Shown: in pieces, positions 36,880-46,209 of the stretch
How positions within the stretch are numbered: the stretch's first letter is position 1
Layout of the letters: each line of letters begins with the position of its first letter
Source: Mesorhizobium sp. PAMC28654
GTDB taxonomy: Bacteria; Pseudomonadota; Alphaproteobacteria; Rhizobiales; Rhizobiaceae
Assembly: GCF_020616515.1 (NCBI RefSeq)
Contig: NZ_CP085135.1
Span: 3,782,001-3,846,000, forward strand
Reading direction: 5' to 3'
DNA: 64,000 nt
Translations under genes and position numbers: made by a program
Notes under the pieces: generated by a model
The model's input: the letters and a program-made list of their open reading frames with translations, nothing else
The model's database searches: none
Told to the model about the DNA's origin: nothing

Positions 36880-38253
36880 CTATATAAGCATGCCCATCGG
36901 GTTTTCGATCAAGCCCTTGAAGGCGACGAGCAGTTCGGCGCCAAGCGCGCCGTCGACGGCGCGATGGTCGGTCGACAGCGTCACCGACATGACCGTCGCA
37001 ACCTTGATCTCGCCGTTCTTCACCACGGCCCGCTGCTCGCCAGCACCCACCGCAAGGATCGTCGCATGCGGCGGGTTGATGACGGCCGCGAAATCCTTGA
37101 TGCCGAACATGCCGAGGTTGGACACCGCCGTGGTGCCGCCCTGGTACTCTTCCGGCTTCAGCTTGCGGCTGCGCGCGCGGCTTGCCAGATCCTTGATCTC
37201 GTTGGAGATCACCGACAGCGTCTTTTCTTCCGCCTTGCGGATGATCGGCGTAATCAGGCCGCCGGGGATCGACACGGCGACACCGACATCGACATGCTTG
37301 TGCTTGACCATGGCGCTCTCGGTCCACGAGGCATTGGCATCCGGCACGGCCTTCATCGCAACGGCAAAAGCCTTGATGACCATGTCGTTGACCGAGAGCT
37401 TGTAGGCGGGCGCTTCGCCCTTGTCGGTCTTCTTCATGGGAGCCGCCGCATTCAACTGCGTGCGCAGTGCCAGCAGCGCATCGAGCTCGCAGTCGAGCGT
37501 CAGGTAGAAATGCGGAATGGTTGATTTGGCCTCGACCAGGCGGCGCGCGATGGTCTTGCGCATGTTGTCATGCGGGACGAGTTCATAGGAGCCGGGTTCG
37601 AACAGCTTCAGCACCTGATCGTCCGACATGGCCTTGGGTGCAGACGCCGCTGTGGTGGCGGGAGCCGCCGGAGCAGCTGCAGGCGCTGCCTTGGCTGCGG
37701 GAGCCGTCTTGGCGCCGCCACCGGCAATCGCCGCGTCAACGTCGGCCTTCACCACGCGGCCATGCGGGCCGGTGCCTGATATGCCAGCGAGAGCAAGGCC
37801 CGCCTCACGGGCCAGACGTCGAGCAAGCGGTGTCGCACGTGCGCCCGACGGCGACTGGCCAATCTCCCTCCCCGTGGGGGAGATGCCCGGCAGGGCAGAG
37901 GGGGGCGTGACAGAATGCGGCGTTGGCGGGACAGCGCCCCCCTCTGTCGGCTTCGCCGACATCTCCCCCACGAGGGGGGAGATCGGCGCCACTTGCTTGG
38001 CCGCATAGCTTTCGCCCTCGGCATAGATCCAGGCAACAGGCGCACCGACTGCAATGTCGACGCCTTCCTTGCCGGTGACATCGCGCAGGATGCCGCTGGC
38101 CGGGGCGTCGATTTCCATCGCTGCCTTGTCGGTTTCGATCTCGAAGAGAACATCGCCCTTCTTGACGGTGGCACCCTCGGTCGCGAACCAGCGCGAAATC
38201 TGGCCGGTCGCCATGTCCATGTCGACCTTGGGAAGAATGACTTCGGTCGGCAT
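36880..38253 (-). CDS. Dihydrolipoamide acyltransferase (E2), with a repeat-derived linker insert
   Basis: A 457-residue E2: lipoyl domain (about 1-80, Lys43 in EIETDKAAMEI), peripheral-subunit-binding domain (about 138-174, TPLARRLAREAG), and catalytic domain with HFYLTLDCELDALL and, near the end, STDHRAVDGALGAEL containing the active His/Asp motif. The linker at about residues 90-130 reads ISPLVGEMSAKPTEGG followed by ISPTGREIGQSPSG, which is the translation of a rhizobial palindromic element (37862-37983). The gene lies between E1 beta and E3. The acyl group is inferred from E1: acetoin-type or pyruvate. Confidence 0.93.
   Translation of the reverse strand: MPTEVILPKVDMDMATGQISRWFATEGATVKKGDVLFEIETDKAAMEIDAPASGILRDVTGKEGVDIAVGAPVAWIYAEGESYAAKQVAPISPLVGEMSAKPTEGGAVPPTPHSVTPPSALPGISPTGREIGQSPSGARATPLARRLAREAGLALAGISGTGPHGRVVKADVDAAIAGGGAKTAPAAKAAPAAAPAAPATTAASAPKAMSDDQVLKLFEPGSYELVPHDNMRKTIARRLVEAKSTIPHFYLTLDCELDALLALRTQLNAAAPMKKTDKGEAPAYKLSVNDMVIKAFAVAMKAVPDANASWTESAMVKHKHVDVGVAVSIPGGLITPIIRKAEEKTLSVISNEIKDLASRARSRKLKPEEYQGGTTAVSNLGMFGIKDFAAVINPPHATILAVGAGEQRAVVKNGEIKVATVMSVTLSTDHRAVDGALGAELLVAFKGLIENPMGMLI
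37862..37983. repeat. RIME-like palindromic element inserted in the E2 coding sequence
   Basis: Two 46-50-bp palindromic modules (ATCTCCCTCCCCGTGGGGGA... and its inverted partner ending ACGAGGGGGGAGAT) face each other across about 26 bp. This is the known structure of Rhizobium-specific intergenic mosaic elements. Here it lies inside a gene and preserves the reading frame, giving about 41 extra residues in the flexible E2 linker. Confidence 0.8.
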
Positions 38254-38256
38254 GAG

Positions 38257-39255
38257 CTAGCGAACCCCTTTCACGAGGTCGCGCGCGGCGGTGATGATGT
38301 CGGGAACCTGCGGCACCGACGCCTTTTCCAGTTCGGGATTGTAGGGGATCGGCGTTTCCGCCCCGCCCAACCGGACGATCGGTGCATCCAGATAGTCGAA
38401 CGCGTCGCTCTCGGCGATCATCGCGCTGACCTCGGCGCCGATGCCCAGCGTCTTGACCGCCTCGTAGACGCACATCAGCCGCGACGTCTTCTTGACGCTG
38501 TCGATGACCGTCTGCTTGTCCATCGGACGGATGGTCCTGAGATCGACCACTTCGACGTCGATGCCCTCGGCTTCCAGAACAGCTGCGGCTTCGAGCGCCT
38601 TGTTCACCATGATCGAGGTGGCGACGATGGTGAGATCCCGGCCTTCGCGGCGGATATCGGCCTTGCCGATCGGCACCGTGTAGTAGCCTTCGGGGACCGG
38701 GCCCTTCGTCTTGTAGAGCAGCTTGTGCTCGAAGATCATCACCGGATCGGGATCGGCGACGGCCGCCAGCAGCATGCCCTTGGCATCGTAAGGCGTCGCC
38801 GGCTGGATGACCTTCAGGCCGGGAACATGGCCGAGCCAGGCCTCGAGGCTCTGGCTGTGCTGCGCGGCGGCACCGGTGCCGGAACCGGCGGGAAAGCGCA
38901 TGACGACGGGAACGGAAACCTCGCCGCCCAGCATGAAGCGCATCTTGGCCGCCTGGTTGACTATCTGCTCCATGGCGAGCGTGGCGAAATCGGAGAACTG
39001 GAACTCGAAGATCGGGCGCATGCCGGTGACGGCGGCGCCGACGGCGACGCCCGCTCCGCCCAGTTCCGAAATCGGCGTATCCAACACCCGATCAGCGCCA
39101 AAACGTTCGACAAGATCGCCGGTGACCTGGAAGGCGCCGCCATAGACGCCGATATCCTCGCCCATCAGGAAGACGCGTTCGTCCATTTCCATGGCCATCG
39201 CCATGGCTTCCTGGATCGCCTGGGCATAACTCAGCTCACGCACCATCGCGTCCAT
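38257..39255 (-). CDS. 2-oxoacid/acetoin dehydrogenase E1 beta subunit
   Basis: The 332-residue subunit begins [20 protein letters not shown] and has the thiamine-binding E1 beta segments [31 protein letters not shown] and [18 protein letters not shown], and the C-terminal transketolase domain [14 protein letters not shown]. The ATG at 39255 overlaps the pdhA-like stop; an in-frame GTG lies one codon earlier. With E1 alpha it decarboxylates a 2-oxoacid or cleaves an acyloin, transferring the acyl group to lipoyl-E2. Confidence 0.94.
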   Translation of the reverse strand: MDAMVRELSYAQAIQEAMAMAMEMDERVFLMGEDIGVYGGAFQVTGDLVERFGADRVLDTPISELGGAGVAVGAAVTGMRPIFEFQFSDFATLAMEQIVNQAAKMRFMLGGEVSVPVVMRFPAGSGTGAAAQHSQSLEAWLGHVPGLKVIQPATPYDAKGMLLAAVADPDPVMIFEHKLLYKTKGPVPEGYYTVPIGKADIRREGRDLTIVATSIMVNKALEAAAVLEAEGIDVEVVDLRTIRPMDKQTVIDSVKKTSRLMCVYEAVKTLGIGAEVSAMIAESDAFDYLDAPIVRLGGAETPIPYNPELEKASVPQVPDIITAARDLVKGVR

Positions 39256-40289
39256 CACGCCTGCTCCGTATAAACATAATTGCCGGTGTCGCGGACATCC
39301 GGGGAAGGACTGTTCTTGGCGAACTCGATACCGTCGGCGATTTCCTGCGCCACGGCGTCGCGGACGGCCTGAATGCCCTTGTCGTCGATGAGACCGAATT
39401 CGCGCAGCTCGTTCTCGAACAGGGTGATCGGGTCGCGGTTCGACATCCAGTCCTCGATCTCCTCCTTGGTGCGATAGCGGTTGCGATCGCTCTTGGAGTG
39501 GCCGCGATGACGGTAGGTCTTGGACTCGATCAGTGTCGGGCCTTCTCCAGCACGGGCACGCTCGACGGCCTTGTGCGAGGCCTCGGCGACTTCCGAGAAG
39601 ATGTTGCCGTTGACGATGACGCCGGGCATCGAATAGGCGGCGGCGCGGTCGGCGATGTTCTTGACTGCGGTGGAACGCGCTGTCGATGTCGACATGCCGT
39701 AGCCATTGTTCTCGCAGACGAAGATGACCGGCAGTTTCCAGATGGCGGCCATGTTCAGCGCTTCGTGGAAGGCGCCTTCATTGTTGGCGCCGTCGCCGAA
39801 GAAGGAGACGACGACCTTGCCGGTCTTCATCATCTTGGAGGAAAGTGCAGCGCCGACCGCGATCGGAATGCCGCCGCCGACGATGCCATTGGCGCCGAGA
39901 TTGCCCTTGGCGACATCGGCGATGTGCATCGAGCCGCCACGGCCCTTGCAGTAGCCGGTGGTCTTGCCGAAGAACTCGGCGAACATGCGCTTGACCTCAG
40001 CGCCCTTGGCGATGCAGTGGCCGTGGCCGCGATGGGTCGAGGTGATCTGGTCATCCTCGCCGAGCGGCATGCAGATGCCCATCGCGCTGGCTTCCTGCCC
40101 GATCGACAGATGCATGGTGCCGTGGATGAGGCCGCGCATGTAGGATTCTTCCGCGCCCTCTTCGAAGCGGCGGATGAGGTACATCTTGTAGAGCACCTGC
40201 TTGAGCTGCTCGGCGCTGTACTGGCGATAGACGAAAGGCAGGTTGGCGCGGCTGTCCGCGACGGCTTTGCTGGCTGCGGACATGATCAT
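39255..40289 (-). CDS. Acetoin-dehydrogenase-like E1 alpha subunit (AcoA-like)
   Basis: The 344-residue ThDP enzyme subunit has [18 protein letters not shown], the acetoin-type [31 protein letters not shown] and the ThDP/Mg motif [15 protein letters not shown]. The phosphorylation-loop-like [10 protein letters not shown] is near residue 265. [12 protein letters not shown] is remembered as typical of AcoA; alphaproteobacterial PdhA has a SYRDHGHMLA variant. So an acyloin rather than pyruvate is the favoured substrate. The start overlaps the DRL gene (ATGA); ATG at 40283 is an alternative. Confidence 0.9.
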   Translation of the reverse strand: MIMSAASKAVADSRANLPFVYRQYSAEQLKQVLYKMYLIRRFEEGAEESYMRGLIHGTMHLSIGQEASAMGICMPLGEDDQITSTHRGHGHCIAKGAEVKRMFAEFFGKTTGYCKGRGGSMHIADVAKGNLGANGIVGGGIPIAVGAALSSKMMKTGKVVVSFFGDGANNEGAFHEALNMAAIWKLPVIFVCENNGYGMSTSTARSTAVKNIADRAAAYSMPGVIVNGNIFSEVAEASHKAVERARAGEGPTLIESKTYRHRGHSKSDRNRYRTKEEIEDWMSNRDPITLFENELREFGLIDDKGIQAVRDAVAQEIADGIEFAKNSPSPDVRDTGNYVYTEQA

Positions 40290-41614
40290 GCTCCCACGGT
40301 GCCGTAGACGAGCTTGTCCTGGCGCGCGCGCAGCTCGGCAATCTTGGAACCCGACGCGGGGGCAGCGTTGGCATAGGTTATGAGCTCACCCTTCTTGATC
40401 GGCGCGGTGACGGAACCGCCCTGCAGCAGGCCGCAGGGAATGGCCTTGGCGGCACGCGCTTCCGGCGCCGTCATGATCCAGGCGCGGTAGCAATACTCGC
40501 CGATCGCATCGAGCTTCTCGCCGGGCTGCATGTCCTTTTTGGCGACGGCCGCGACTTCCGCCGTTGGTTTTGCCAGCGGCACCATGTCGGCCTTGCCGTA
40601 GAGCACGACGCGGGCGCATGTCAGCGGCACTTCGAGCGAGGTCAGGTGATAGGGGCGATGGAAGGTGAAGTACGGGCCCTTGCCCATCTTCAGATCTTCC
40701 ATGCGCTCCGAAATGCGCGGATGCGACATGTCGGCGACGACGAAGACGCCGGGCGCGACGCCCTTGCCGATCGTGTAGTCGACGACGCCGACCCGTGACA
40801 GCACGCCGCCGTCCTTCTGCGGAACGAGCACCTTGGACAACTCGCCCAGCGTTGCCGCCGGGCCATGCATGCCGGCCTTGTCGGGAACGAGGCCGGTGGC
40901 GTTGGCGATCGCCGCCATCTCGACCATGGTCTTGGAACCATCGACGAACTCGACGAGCATGCGCACGTTCATGTGCCGGCGCTTGGCCTCCTCGGCATAA
41001 TCGTCAGGGATCGCGTCGATGTTGAGCGGATTGTTCTTGCCCTTGCCGGCGGCGACGATCGGGTGGCCCATCGCCGAGACGAATTCGATCAGTTCCATGC
41101 AGGATGACGGCTCGTCGCCGGCGCCCAGCGAATAGGTGACGCCAAGCCGGTCGGCCTCGCTCTTCAGATAAGCGCCGATGGTGACGTCGGCCTCGACGTT
41201 CATCATCACCAGATGCTTGCCGTGCTCCATGGCGCGCAGTCCGATTTCGGCGCCGACAGCGGGAACGCCGGTGGCATCGATGACGACGTCGATGAGATCA
41301 TTGTTGATGACCAGGCTGGCGTCGTTGGTGACGGCGATCTTGCCGGCCTCCATCGCCGCGGTCATCGCGGACGCGTTCGACACTTCGCGGGCGTGCCCGG
41401 TCTCCTGGAAGGCGATATCCACCGCCTTGCTGGCAGCGGGAAGGTTGAGTTCGGAGATGGCGCCGATCTCAATGCCGGACATATGGGCGACGCGGGTGAC
41501 GATGTCCGTGCCCATCTCGCCCGAGCCGATCAGGCCGATGCGAATCGGCTTGCCGGACTTGGCGCGTTCCTCGAGATCGCGGGCGAGGCCCGTCAACGAA
41601 ACATTGGAAGCCAT
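40286..41614 (-). CDS. DRL-family (DXP-reductoisomerase-like) NAD(P) oxidoreductase with SAF domain
   Basis: The 442-residue protein has an N-terminal Rossmann domain (IGLIGSGEMGTDIVTRVA, about 26-43; VINNDLIDVVIDATG) and a central catalytic part with MMNVEADVTIGAYLKSEA, SLGAGDEPSSCMELIEFV and GKGKNNPLNIDAIPDD. A C-terminal SAF-like domain (DMQPGEKLDAIGEYCYRAWI) follows. It matches my memory of the Brucella DRL enzyme, which converts DXP to methylerythritol phosphate in place of DXR, and resembles homoserine dehydrogenase. It is the first gene of the operon with an acyloin-type dehydrogenase complex, which suggests a catabolic role. ATG 41614 has GGGAGGA upstream. Confidence 0.85.
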   Translation of the reverse strand: MASNVSLTGLARDLEERAKSGKPIRIGLIGSGEMGTDIVTRVAHMSGIEIGAISELNLPAASKAVDIAFQETGHAREVSNASAMTAAMEAGKIAVTNDASLVINNDLIDVVIDATGVPAVGAEIGLRAMEHGKHLVMMNVEADVTIGAYLKSEADRLGVTYSLGAGDEPSSCMELIEFVSAMGHPIVAAGKGKNNPLNIDAIPDDYAEEAKRRHMNVRMLVEFVDGSKTMVEMAAIANATGLVPDKAGMHGPAATLGELSKVLVPQKDGGVLSRVGVVDYTIGKGVAPGVFVVADMSHPRISERMEDLKMGKGPYFTFHRPYHLTSLEVPLTCARVVLYGKADMVPLAKPTAEVAAVAKKDMQPGEKLDAIGEYCYRAWIMTAPEARAAKAIPCGLLQGGSVTAPIKKGELITYANAAPASGSKIAELRARQDKLVYGTVGA

Positions 41615-41660
41615 AGCGATCATTCCTCCCACAATACAGGCTGTTCAAGTGCATGACAGG

Positions 41661-41687
41661 TATTGAACATCTGTATTTCTGTCAAGA
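41661..41687. promoter_or_regulatory. TATTGA-N15-TCAAGA operator candidate before the DRL operon
   Basis: A 27-bp near-palindrome 46 bp upstream of the DRL start. The same half-sites and spacing occur at 46210-46236 and, less well, at 34559-34585. The interior is T-rich. It may be the site of a SorC-family regulator. Confidence 0.6.
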
Positions 41688-41845
41688 CTAATGTCCAAAA
41701 TTCCACGCTTTCGCGACCCTTTCGCAAGGCCTTGCGCGAACCCAAAACGGGTCCGTTGGAAAGCCGGCTGTCGAACGGCTTGTCCTGTCGGTCCGGATGG
41801 GAATAGGCAGTCGAGGCGGAAGGCCCCGAGTCTGTTTGGAGCCGG

Positions 41846-42694
41846 CTATTTGATGCCGGCCCGCATGAAGCTCTGGACGAACTGGCGCTGGAACAGCAGG
41901 AAGCCGATCAGCAGCGGCGCCGATGTCATCAGGGCGGCGGCTGAAATGATGCTCCACTGCACACCCTGGTCGGGCGACGCGAAGACCTGCAGGCCGACCG
42001 TGAGCGGCCGGGTCGAAACCGAGTTGGTGATCACCAGCGGCCACAGCAGATTGTTCCAGTGGTAGCTGGCCGAGACCAGCCCGTAGGCGACATAGATCGG
42101 GCGCGACAGGGGAACATAGACCTTGAGCAGGATGCCGAGCGGCCCGGCGCCCTCGACGCGTGCGGCATCGTCAAGCTCCCTGGGCACGGTCAGGAACGCT
42201 TGGCGGAGCAGGAAGATGCCGAAGGCCGACGCCATGTAGGGCAAGCCCATCGCCCACACCGTGTCGACGAGGCCGAGCTTTACCATGGTGCGGTAGTTTT
42301 CGACCATCAGCACCTCGGGCATGATCATCAGCTGGACCAGCACCAGCATGAACACCAGCGTCTTGCCGCGGAAATCGTAGCGGGCGAAGGCATAGGCGGC
42401 GAGCGTGCAGATGACGAATTGCGAGGCAAGGATGACCGTGATCAGCACGAAGGTGTTGAGGAAATAGCGCGCGAAGGGCGCGGCGTTCCACGCCTGGATG
42501 AAGTTGGCGAGCGTCAGCGGCGCCGTCAGGTCGAAGCGCACCTCGTATTCGGCCGGATGGAACGCCATCCATACCGCGTAGAGCAGCGGCAGGATCCAGA
42601 GCGCGCCGAGAAGATAGCAGCCGATGACCTCGATGGCGTGCCAAAAACCGTGCTCGCGGGACTGGACCTGCTGGGGGAGAGCGGTGGCGGTCAT
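41846..42694 (-). CDS. CUT1 ABC transporter permease (UgpE-like)
   Basis: A 282-residue inner-membrane permease with six predicted helices. It starts after an N-terminal charged part (EHGFWHAIEVIGCYLLGALW) and has the permease EAA loop, DDAARVEGAGPLGILLKVYVPLS (about residues 186-208, described by position), that contacts the ATPase. UgpE-type proteins pair with UgpA-type ones. It overlaps the upstream permease gene by 4 nt. The substrate is a sugar, polyol or glycerophosphoryl compound; the exact one is not visible. Confidence 0.92.
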   Translation of the reverse strand: MTATALPQQVQSREHGFWHAIEVIGCYLLGALWILPLLYAVWMAFHPAEYEVRFDLTAPLTLANFIQAWNAAPFARYFLNTFVLITVILASQFVICTLAAYAFARYDFRGKTLVFMLVLVQLMIMPEVLMVENYRTMVKLGLVDTVWAMGLPYMASAFGIFLLRQAFLTVPRELDDAARVEGAGPLGILLKVYVPLSRPIYVAYGLVSASYHWNNLLWPLVITNSVSTRPLTVGLQVFASPDQGVQWSIISAAALMTSAPLLIGFLLFQRQFVQSFMRAGIK

Positions 42695-43566
42695 TTGTAG
42701 TGGACCCTCCGGTCGAGAATGCCGAACTGCACGAAGGCAAGCGCGGCGAGCAGCGCCAGCAGCACCATGGTCAGCGCGGCGGCATAGCCGGTATCCCAGA
42801 AGCGGAACGCCGTCTGGTAGATGTAGTAGAGCAGCAGCGTGCTGGCGTTGTCGGGACCACCGCGGGTCATGACGATGACGTGGTCGATCAGCCGGAACGA
42901 GTTGATGATGGCGTTGATCAGCACGAACAGCGTCGTCGGCATCAGCAGCGGAAAGGTGACGCGGCGAAAGAAGTACCAGCGCCCCGCGCCTTCGAGCGCG
43001 GCGGCCTCGCCGAGCGACGGGCTGATCTGCTGCAGCGCCGCGAGGTAGAAGATCATGAAGAAGCCGGCTTCCTTCCAGACGGCCAGCACCATCAGGCTGC
43101 CAAGCGCCGTCGAACCATCACCCAGCCAGTTGCGTTCGGCAAAGCCGAACAGGCCGAGAAAGCGGTCGATGAGACCGTAGCCGGGCGTGTAGAAGAACAG
43201 CCAGATGTTGGCCACCGCGATCATCGGCAGGATGGTGGGCAGGAAGAAGGACATGCGCAGCAGGCCCTTGCCGCGGATGGAGGAATTGACGATGAGCGCC
43301 ATCAGCATCGCCAGGCCGATCGCCACCGGCACGGTGCCGATGGCGTAGATGGCATTGTTCTTCAAAGCGACCAAGAACACCGGGTCGCTCAGCATGTCGG
43401 TGTAGTGGCCGACGCCGACGAACTTGGCCGGGCGCGCGCCGCGCGGCGTGTTGTAGAAGCTGTTGACCAGCGTCATCACCGCCGGGATGTGGGTGAACGC
43501 CGCCAGTAGCACGACGGCCGGCAACAGCAGCAGCCATGCGGTGATCTGATTTCGTCCCTGTGTCAC
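42691..43566 (-). CDS. CUT1 ABC transporter permease (UgpA-like)
   Basis: A 291-residue permease with six helices. The EAA loop is LGEAAALEGAGRWYFFRRVTFPLL (about residues 185-208, by position). The N-terminus has NQITAWLLLLPAVVLLAAF and the loop FVGVGHYTDMLSDPVF, typical of the first permease of CUT1 systems. It is followed by the UgpE-like gene and preceded by the binding protein. Confidence 0.92.
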   Translation of the reverse strand: MTQGRNQITAWLLLLPAVVLLAAFTHIPAVMTLVNSFYNTPRGARPAKFVGVGHYTDMLSDPVFLVALKNNAIYAIGTVPVAIGLAMLMALIVNSSIRGKGLLRMSFFLPTILPMIAVANIWLFFYTPGYGLIDRFLGLFGFAERNWLGDGSTALGSLMVLAVWKEAGFFMIFYLAALQQISPSLGEAAALEGAGRWYFFRRVTFPLLMPTTLFVLINAIINSFRLIDHVIVMTRGGPDNASTLLLYYIYQTAFRFWDTGYAAALTMVLLALLAALAFVQFGILDRRVHYK

Positions 43567-43640
43567 GGGAACAGCCTTTCCTGTCGGCGGTGAGGAAGCC
43601 GAAGCGGCGGACCGGTATCGGCCCGCCGCCTTTGTCTCGG

Positions 43641-44930
43641 TCAGCGATACTGCTTGAGGATGCGATCGGCTTCCTGCTGCGCGTCGCTCATCGCCTGTGC
43701 CGGTGTCTTGGAGCCGGTGAGCGCGGCCTCGATGCCGTCGTCGATGACCCGGGCGACACGCTGGTTCTCATGCGTCGAGAGCTCCGGCACCATGTAGGGA
43801 ATCTGGTCGTGCGGAACGGCGGCGCCGGGGAATTCCTTGACATAGGCCTGCATGGCCGGCGTGTTCCAGGCATCGTCGCGCGGCGCGATATAGCCGGTCT
43901 TGATGCTCCACTCGGCGGCCTGATCGGCGGAGGTCAGCCATTTCACGAACTGGAAGGCGGCCTGCTGCTTTTCGGGCGCGGTGCCGTTGAAGATGAAGAT
44001 GTTGCCGCCGCTGGTCGGGGCGCCACGCTTCTTGTGCTCGGGCAGCATCTGCACGCCGAAGGGGAATGGCGCATTGGCCTTGACGTTGGTCAGGTTTCCG
44101 CTGGTGGTGGTGATCATGGCGGCGCGACCCTCGAAGAAGTCCTTCGGGTTGGTCGCCCATTCGATCACGCCGGGCTTCATCACCTTGTGCTTGAGCGCGA
44201 GGTCCGTCCAGTACTGCAGGCCTTCGACAACTTCGGGCGCGTCGAAATAGGTCTTGGTCCCGGAGATGTCGGCGATGGTGCCGCCGTTCTGCGCGACATA
44301 GCCCTGCAGCAACCAGTAGGAGGTCAGCGACGACGGCACCTGCATGCCCCATTGCGTGACATTGCCGCCGGCATCGCGCTTGGTCAGCTTGGTGGCGAAG
44401 TCGACGACTTCGTCCCAGTTCTGCGGACCGATTTCGGGGTTGAGGCCGGCCTGCTTGAAGGCGTCCTTGTTCCAGAAGAAGATCGTCGTGCCGCGCGGGA
44501 ACGGGATGCCCCAGGTCTTGTCCTCGCTCTTGCTGTTGAGCATGAACACCGGCGAGAAGCCGGCGAGCCAGGCCTTGTCGTCGTCGGTCTTGATGAAATC
44601 GTCGACCGGCGCGATCGCGCCCTCGTCGATCAGCGTGAAGACGTCAGCCGAAAGCATGACCGCCAGTTCCGGCGGCTGGCCGGCCTTGTACGCCGTCAGC
44701 GACTTGCTGATCGTCTCGGAATAGGTGCCCGAATAGATCGCCTTGACCTTGATGTCGGGGTTGGCGGCCTCGAACCTGGTGATCAGGTCGTCGACGATCT
44801 TGGTCACCGGGCCGCCGATGGCCACGGGATAGTAGAGACTGATCTCGACCGGCGCCGCCTGCGCCACGCCAAAGCTCAGGCCTGCCCCCAACAGCGCGGC
44901 GCCGATCCATTTACCACCGATATTCAGCAT
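43641..44930 (-). CDS. Extracellular sugar/glycerol-phosphate-type solute-binding protein (UgpB-like)
   Basis: A 429-residue periplasmic binding protein. The signal peptide is MLNIGGKWIGAALLGAGLSFGVAQA with cleavage before APVEISLYY. The mature part shows the family 1 binding-protein order: VTKIVDDLITRFEAANPDIKV, PPELAVMLSADVFTL, GIPFPRGTTIFFWNKDAFKQAG and EKQQAAFQFVKWLTSADQAAEW. The ATG at 44930 is preferred; the frame extends to 45206 without a signal. It feeds the permeases downstream on the same strand. Confidence 0.93.
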   Translation of the reverse strand: MLNIGGKWIGAALLGAGLSFGVAQAAPVEISLYYPVAIGGPVTKIVDDLITRFEAANPDIKVKAIYSGTYSETISKSLTAYKAGQPPELAVMLSADVFTLIDEGAIAPVDDFIKTDDDKAWLAGFSPVFMLNSKSEDKTWGIPFPRGTTIFFWNKDAFKQAGLNPEIGPQNWDEVVDFATKLTKRDAGGNVTQWGMQVPSSLTSYWLLQGYVAQNGGTIADISGTKTYFDAPEVVEGLQYWTDLALKHKVMKPGVIEWATNPKDFFEGRAAMITTTSGNLTNVKANAPFPFGVQMLPEHKKRGAPTSGGNIFIFNGTAPEKQQAAFQFVKWLTSADQAAEWSIKTGYIAPRDDAWNTPAMQAYVKEFPGAAVPHDQIPYMVPELSTHENQRVARVIDDGIEAALTGSKTPAQAMSDAQQEADRILKQYR

Positions 44931-45013
44931 CGTTTCCTCCGGTTTTCTGATGTTTTTCTGGTCGCCATTCGCCGATCCGCGGATCGTAGGCCTGGCGCGA
45001 ACTCGCCTGAAGG

Positions 45014-46114
45014 TCAGGGCACCACGCGCAGCGCGCGCTCGCCGGCCGCCTGGCCGACCAGCACCCGGCGCTCGACCCGGTTGCCGTCGCTCTCGTCGAA
45101 GACATGCATGGCGTCGGGCAGCCAACCCAGCCGTATTTGGTCGCCGACCGATTGGCGCCGGATGCCCTCGACGCGCACCTGCAGGAGCTGGTCGCCGACG
45201 CTGCATTCGAGAATGCTGTCGGCACCATGATATTCGATGCTACGTATGACGGAGGGAACGACGCCATCCTGCTCGATCCTGATTTCCTCGGGCCGCAGTC
45301 CGAGCGACAGCCCGTCGCCCTTGCCCTCGACCAACGCCGGACCCGATGATCCCTTGACGATGGCGCCGGCCGGCCCGTCGGCCAGCGAGACCAGGTTCAT
45401 CGGCGGCGTGCCGATGAACCTCGCGGCGAACGAGGTCGCTGGCCGCAGATACAGGCCGACAGGATCCGCCTTCTGCTCGATGCGGCCATTGCGCATGAGG
45501 ATGACCTGGTCGGCGAGGCTCATGGCCTCGATCTGGTCGTGGGTGACGTAGACCATGGTCATGCCAAGCGCCTGCTGGATGGCGCGGATTTCCTTGCGCA
45601 TCTCGTGGCGAAGCTGCGCGTCGAGATTGGACAGCGGCTCATCCATGAGGCAGACCGATGCTTCGGCGACGATCGCCCGGCCGAGGGCGACGCGCTGCTG
45701 CTGACCGCCCGAAAGCTGGGAAGGCTTGCGGTCAAGAAGCGCCCCCAGCCCGAGAATGTCGACTGCCTTCTTCAGGCGGCGCGTCCGCTCCCCGGCCGGC
45801 ACCCGCCGCACCTTGAGACCAAATATGATGTTTTCAGCGACACTGAGATGCGGGAAGAGCGCATAGGACTGGAACACCATGGCCAAGCCACGCTTGGCCG
45901 GCGGCTGTCCGGTGACATCCTTGCCGCCGATGAATATCTGGCCGGAGGTGACGGGATCGAGGCCGGCAATCAGACGTAGCGTCGTCGACTTGCCGCACCC
46001 GGACGGCCCTAGCAGGACCGTCAGTGTACCGGGCTTGACCTCGAAATTGACATCCTTGACGGCGTCAAAGGTCGACCACCTCTTGTTGAGATTCCTGATC
46101 TCAATGCCGGACAT
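45014..46114 (-). CDS. CUT1 ABC transporter ATP-binding protein (UgpC/MalK-like)
   Basis: A 366-residue ATPase: Walker A GPSGCGKSTTLR, Q-loop MVFQSYALFPHLSVAENI, signature LSGGQQQRVALGRAIV, Walker B VCLMDEPLSNLDA, H-loop VTHDQ. The C-terminal regulatory OB-like domain (about 240-366) is the MalK type. It is the first gene of the transport operon, close to the control region shared with the phosphoesterase gene. Confidence 0.95.
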   Translation of the reverse strand: MSGIEIRNLNKRWSTFDAVKDVNFEVKPGTLTVLLGPSGCGKSTTLRLIAGLDPVTSGQIFIGGKDVTGQPPAKRGLAMVFQSYALFPHLSVAENIIFGLKVRRVPAGERTRRLKKAVDILGLGALLDRKPSQLSGGQQQRVALGRAIVAEASVCLMDEPLSNLDAQLRHEMRKEIRAIQQALGMTMVYVTHDQIEAMSLADQVILMRNGRIEQKADPVGLYLRPATSFAARFIGTPPMNLVSLADGPAGAIVKGSSGPALVEGKGDGLSLGLRPEEIRIEQDGVVPSVIRSIEYHGADSILECSVGDQLLQVRVEGIRRQSVGDQIRLGWLPDAMHVFDESDGNRVERRVLVGQAAGERALRVVP

Positions 46115-46209
46115 GGCCGCCTCCCTATTCCCACCCCCACCCGATCCCTCTGGAACCAGCGCAGCAAATGCGCGATCAGGCTGGCGATCCGCTGATCGCT
46201 CAAATCGAA

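Noticed and set aside
43560..45230. A 556-codon plus-strand frame
   Set aside because: Opposite the UgpB-like binding protein; composition and lack of motifs mark it as a shadow.
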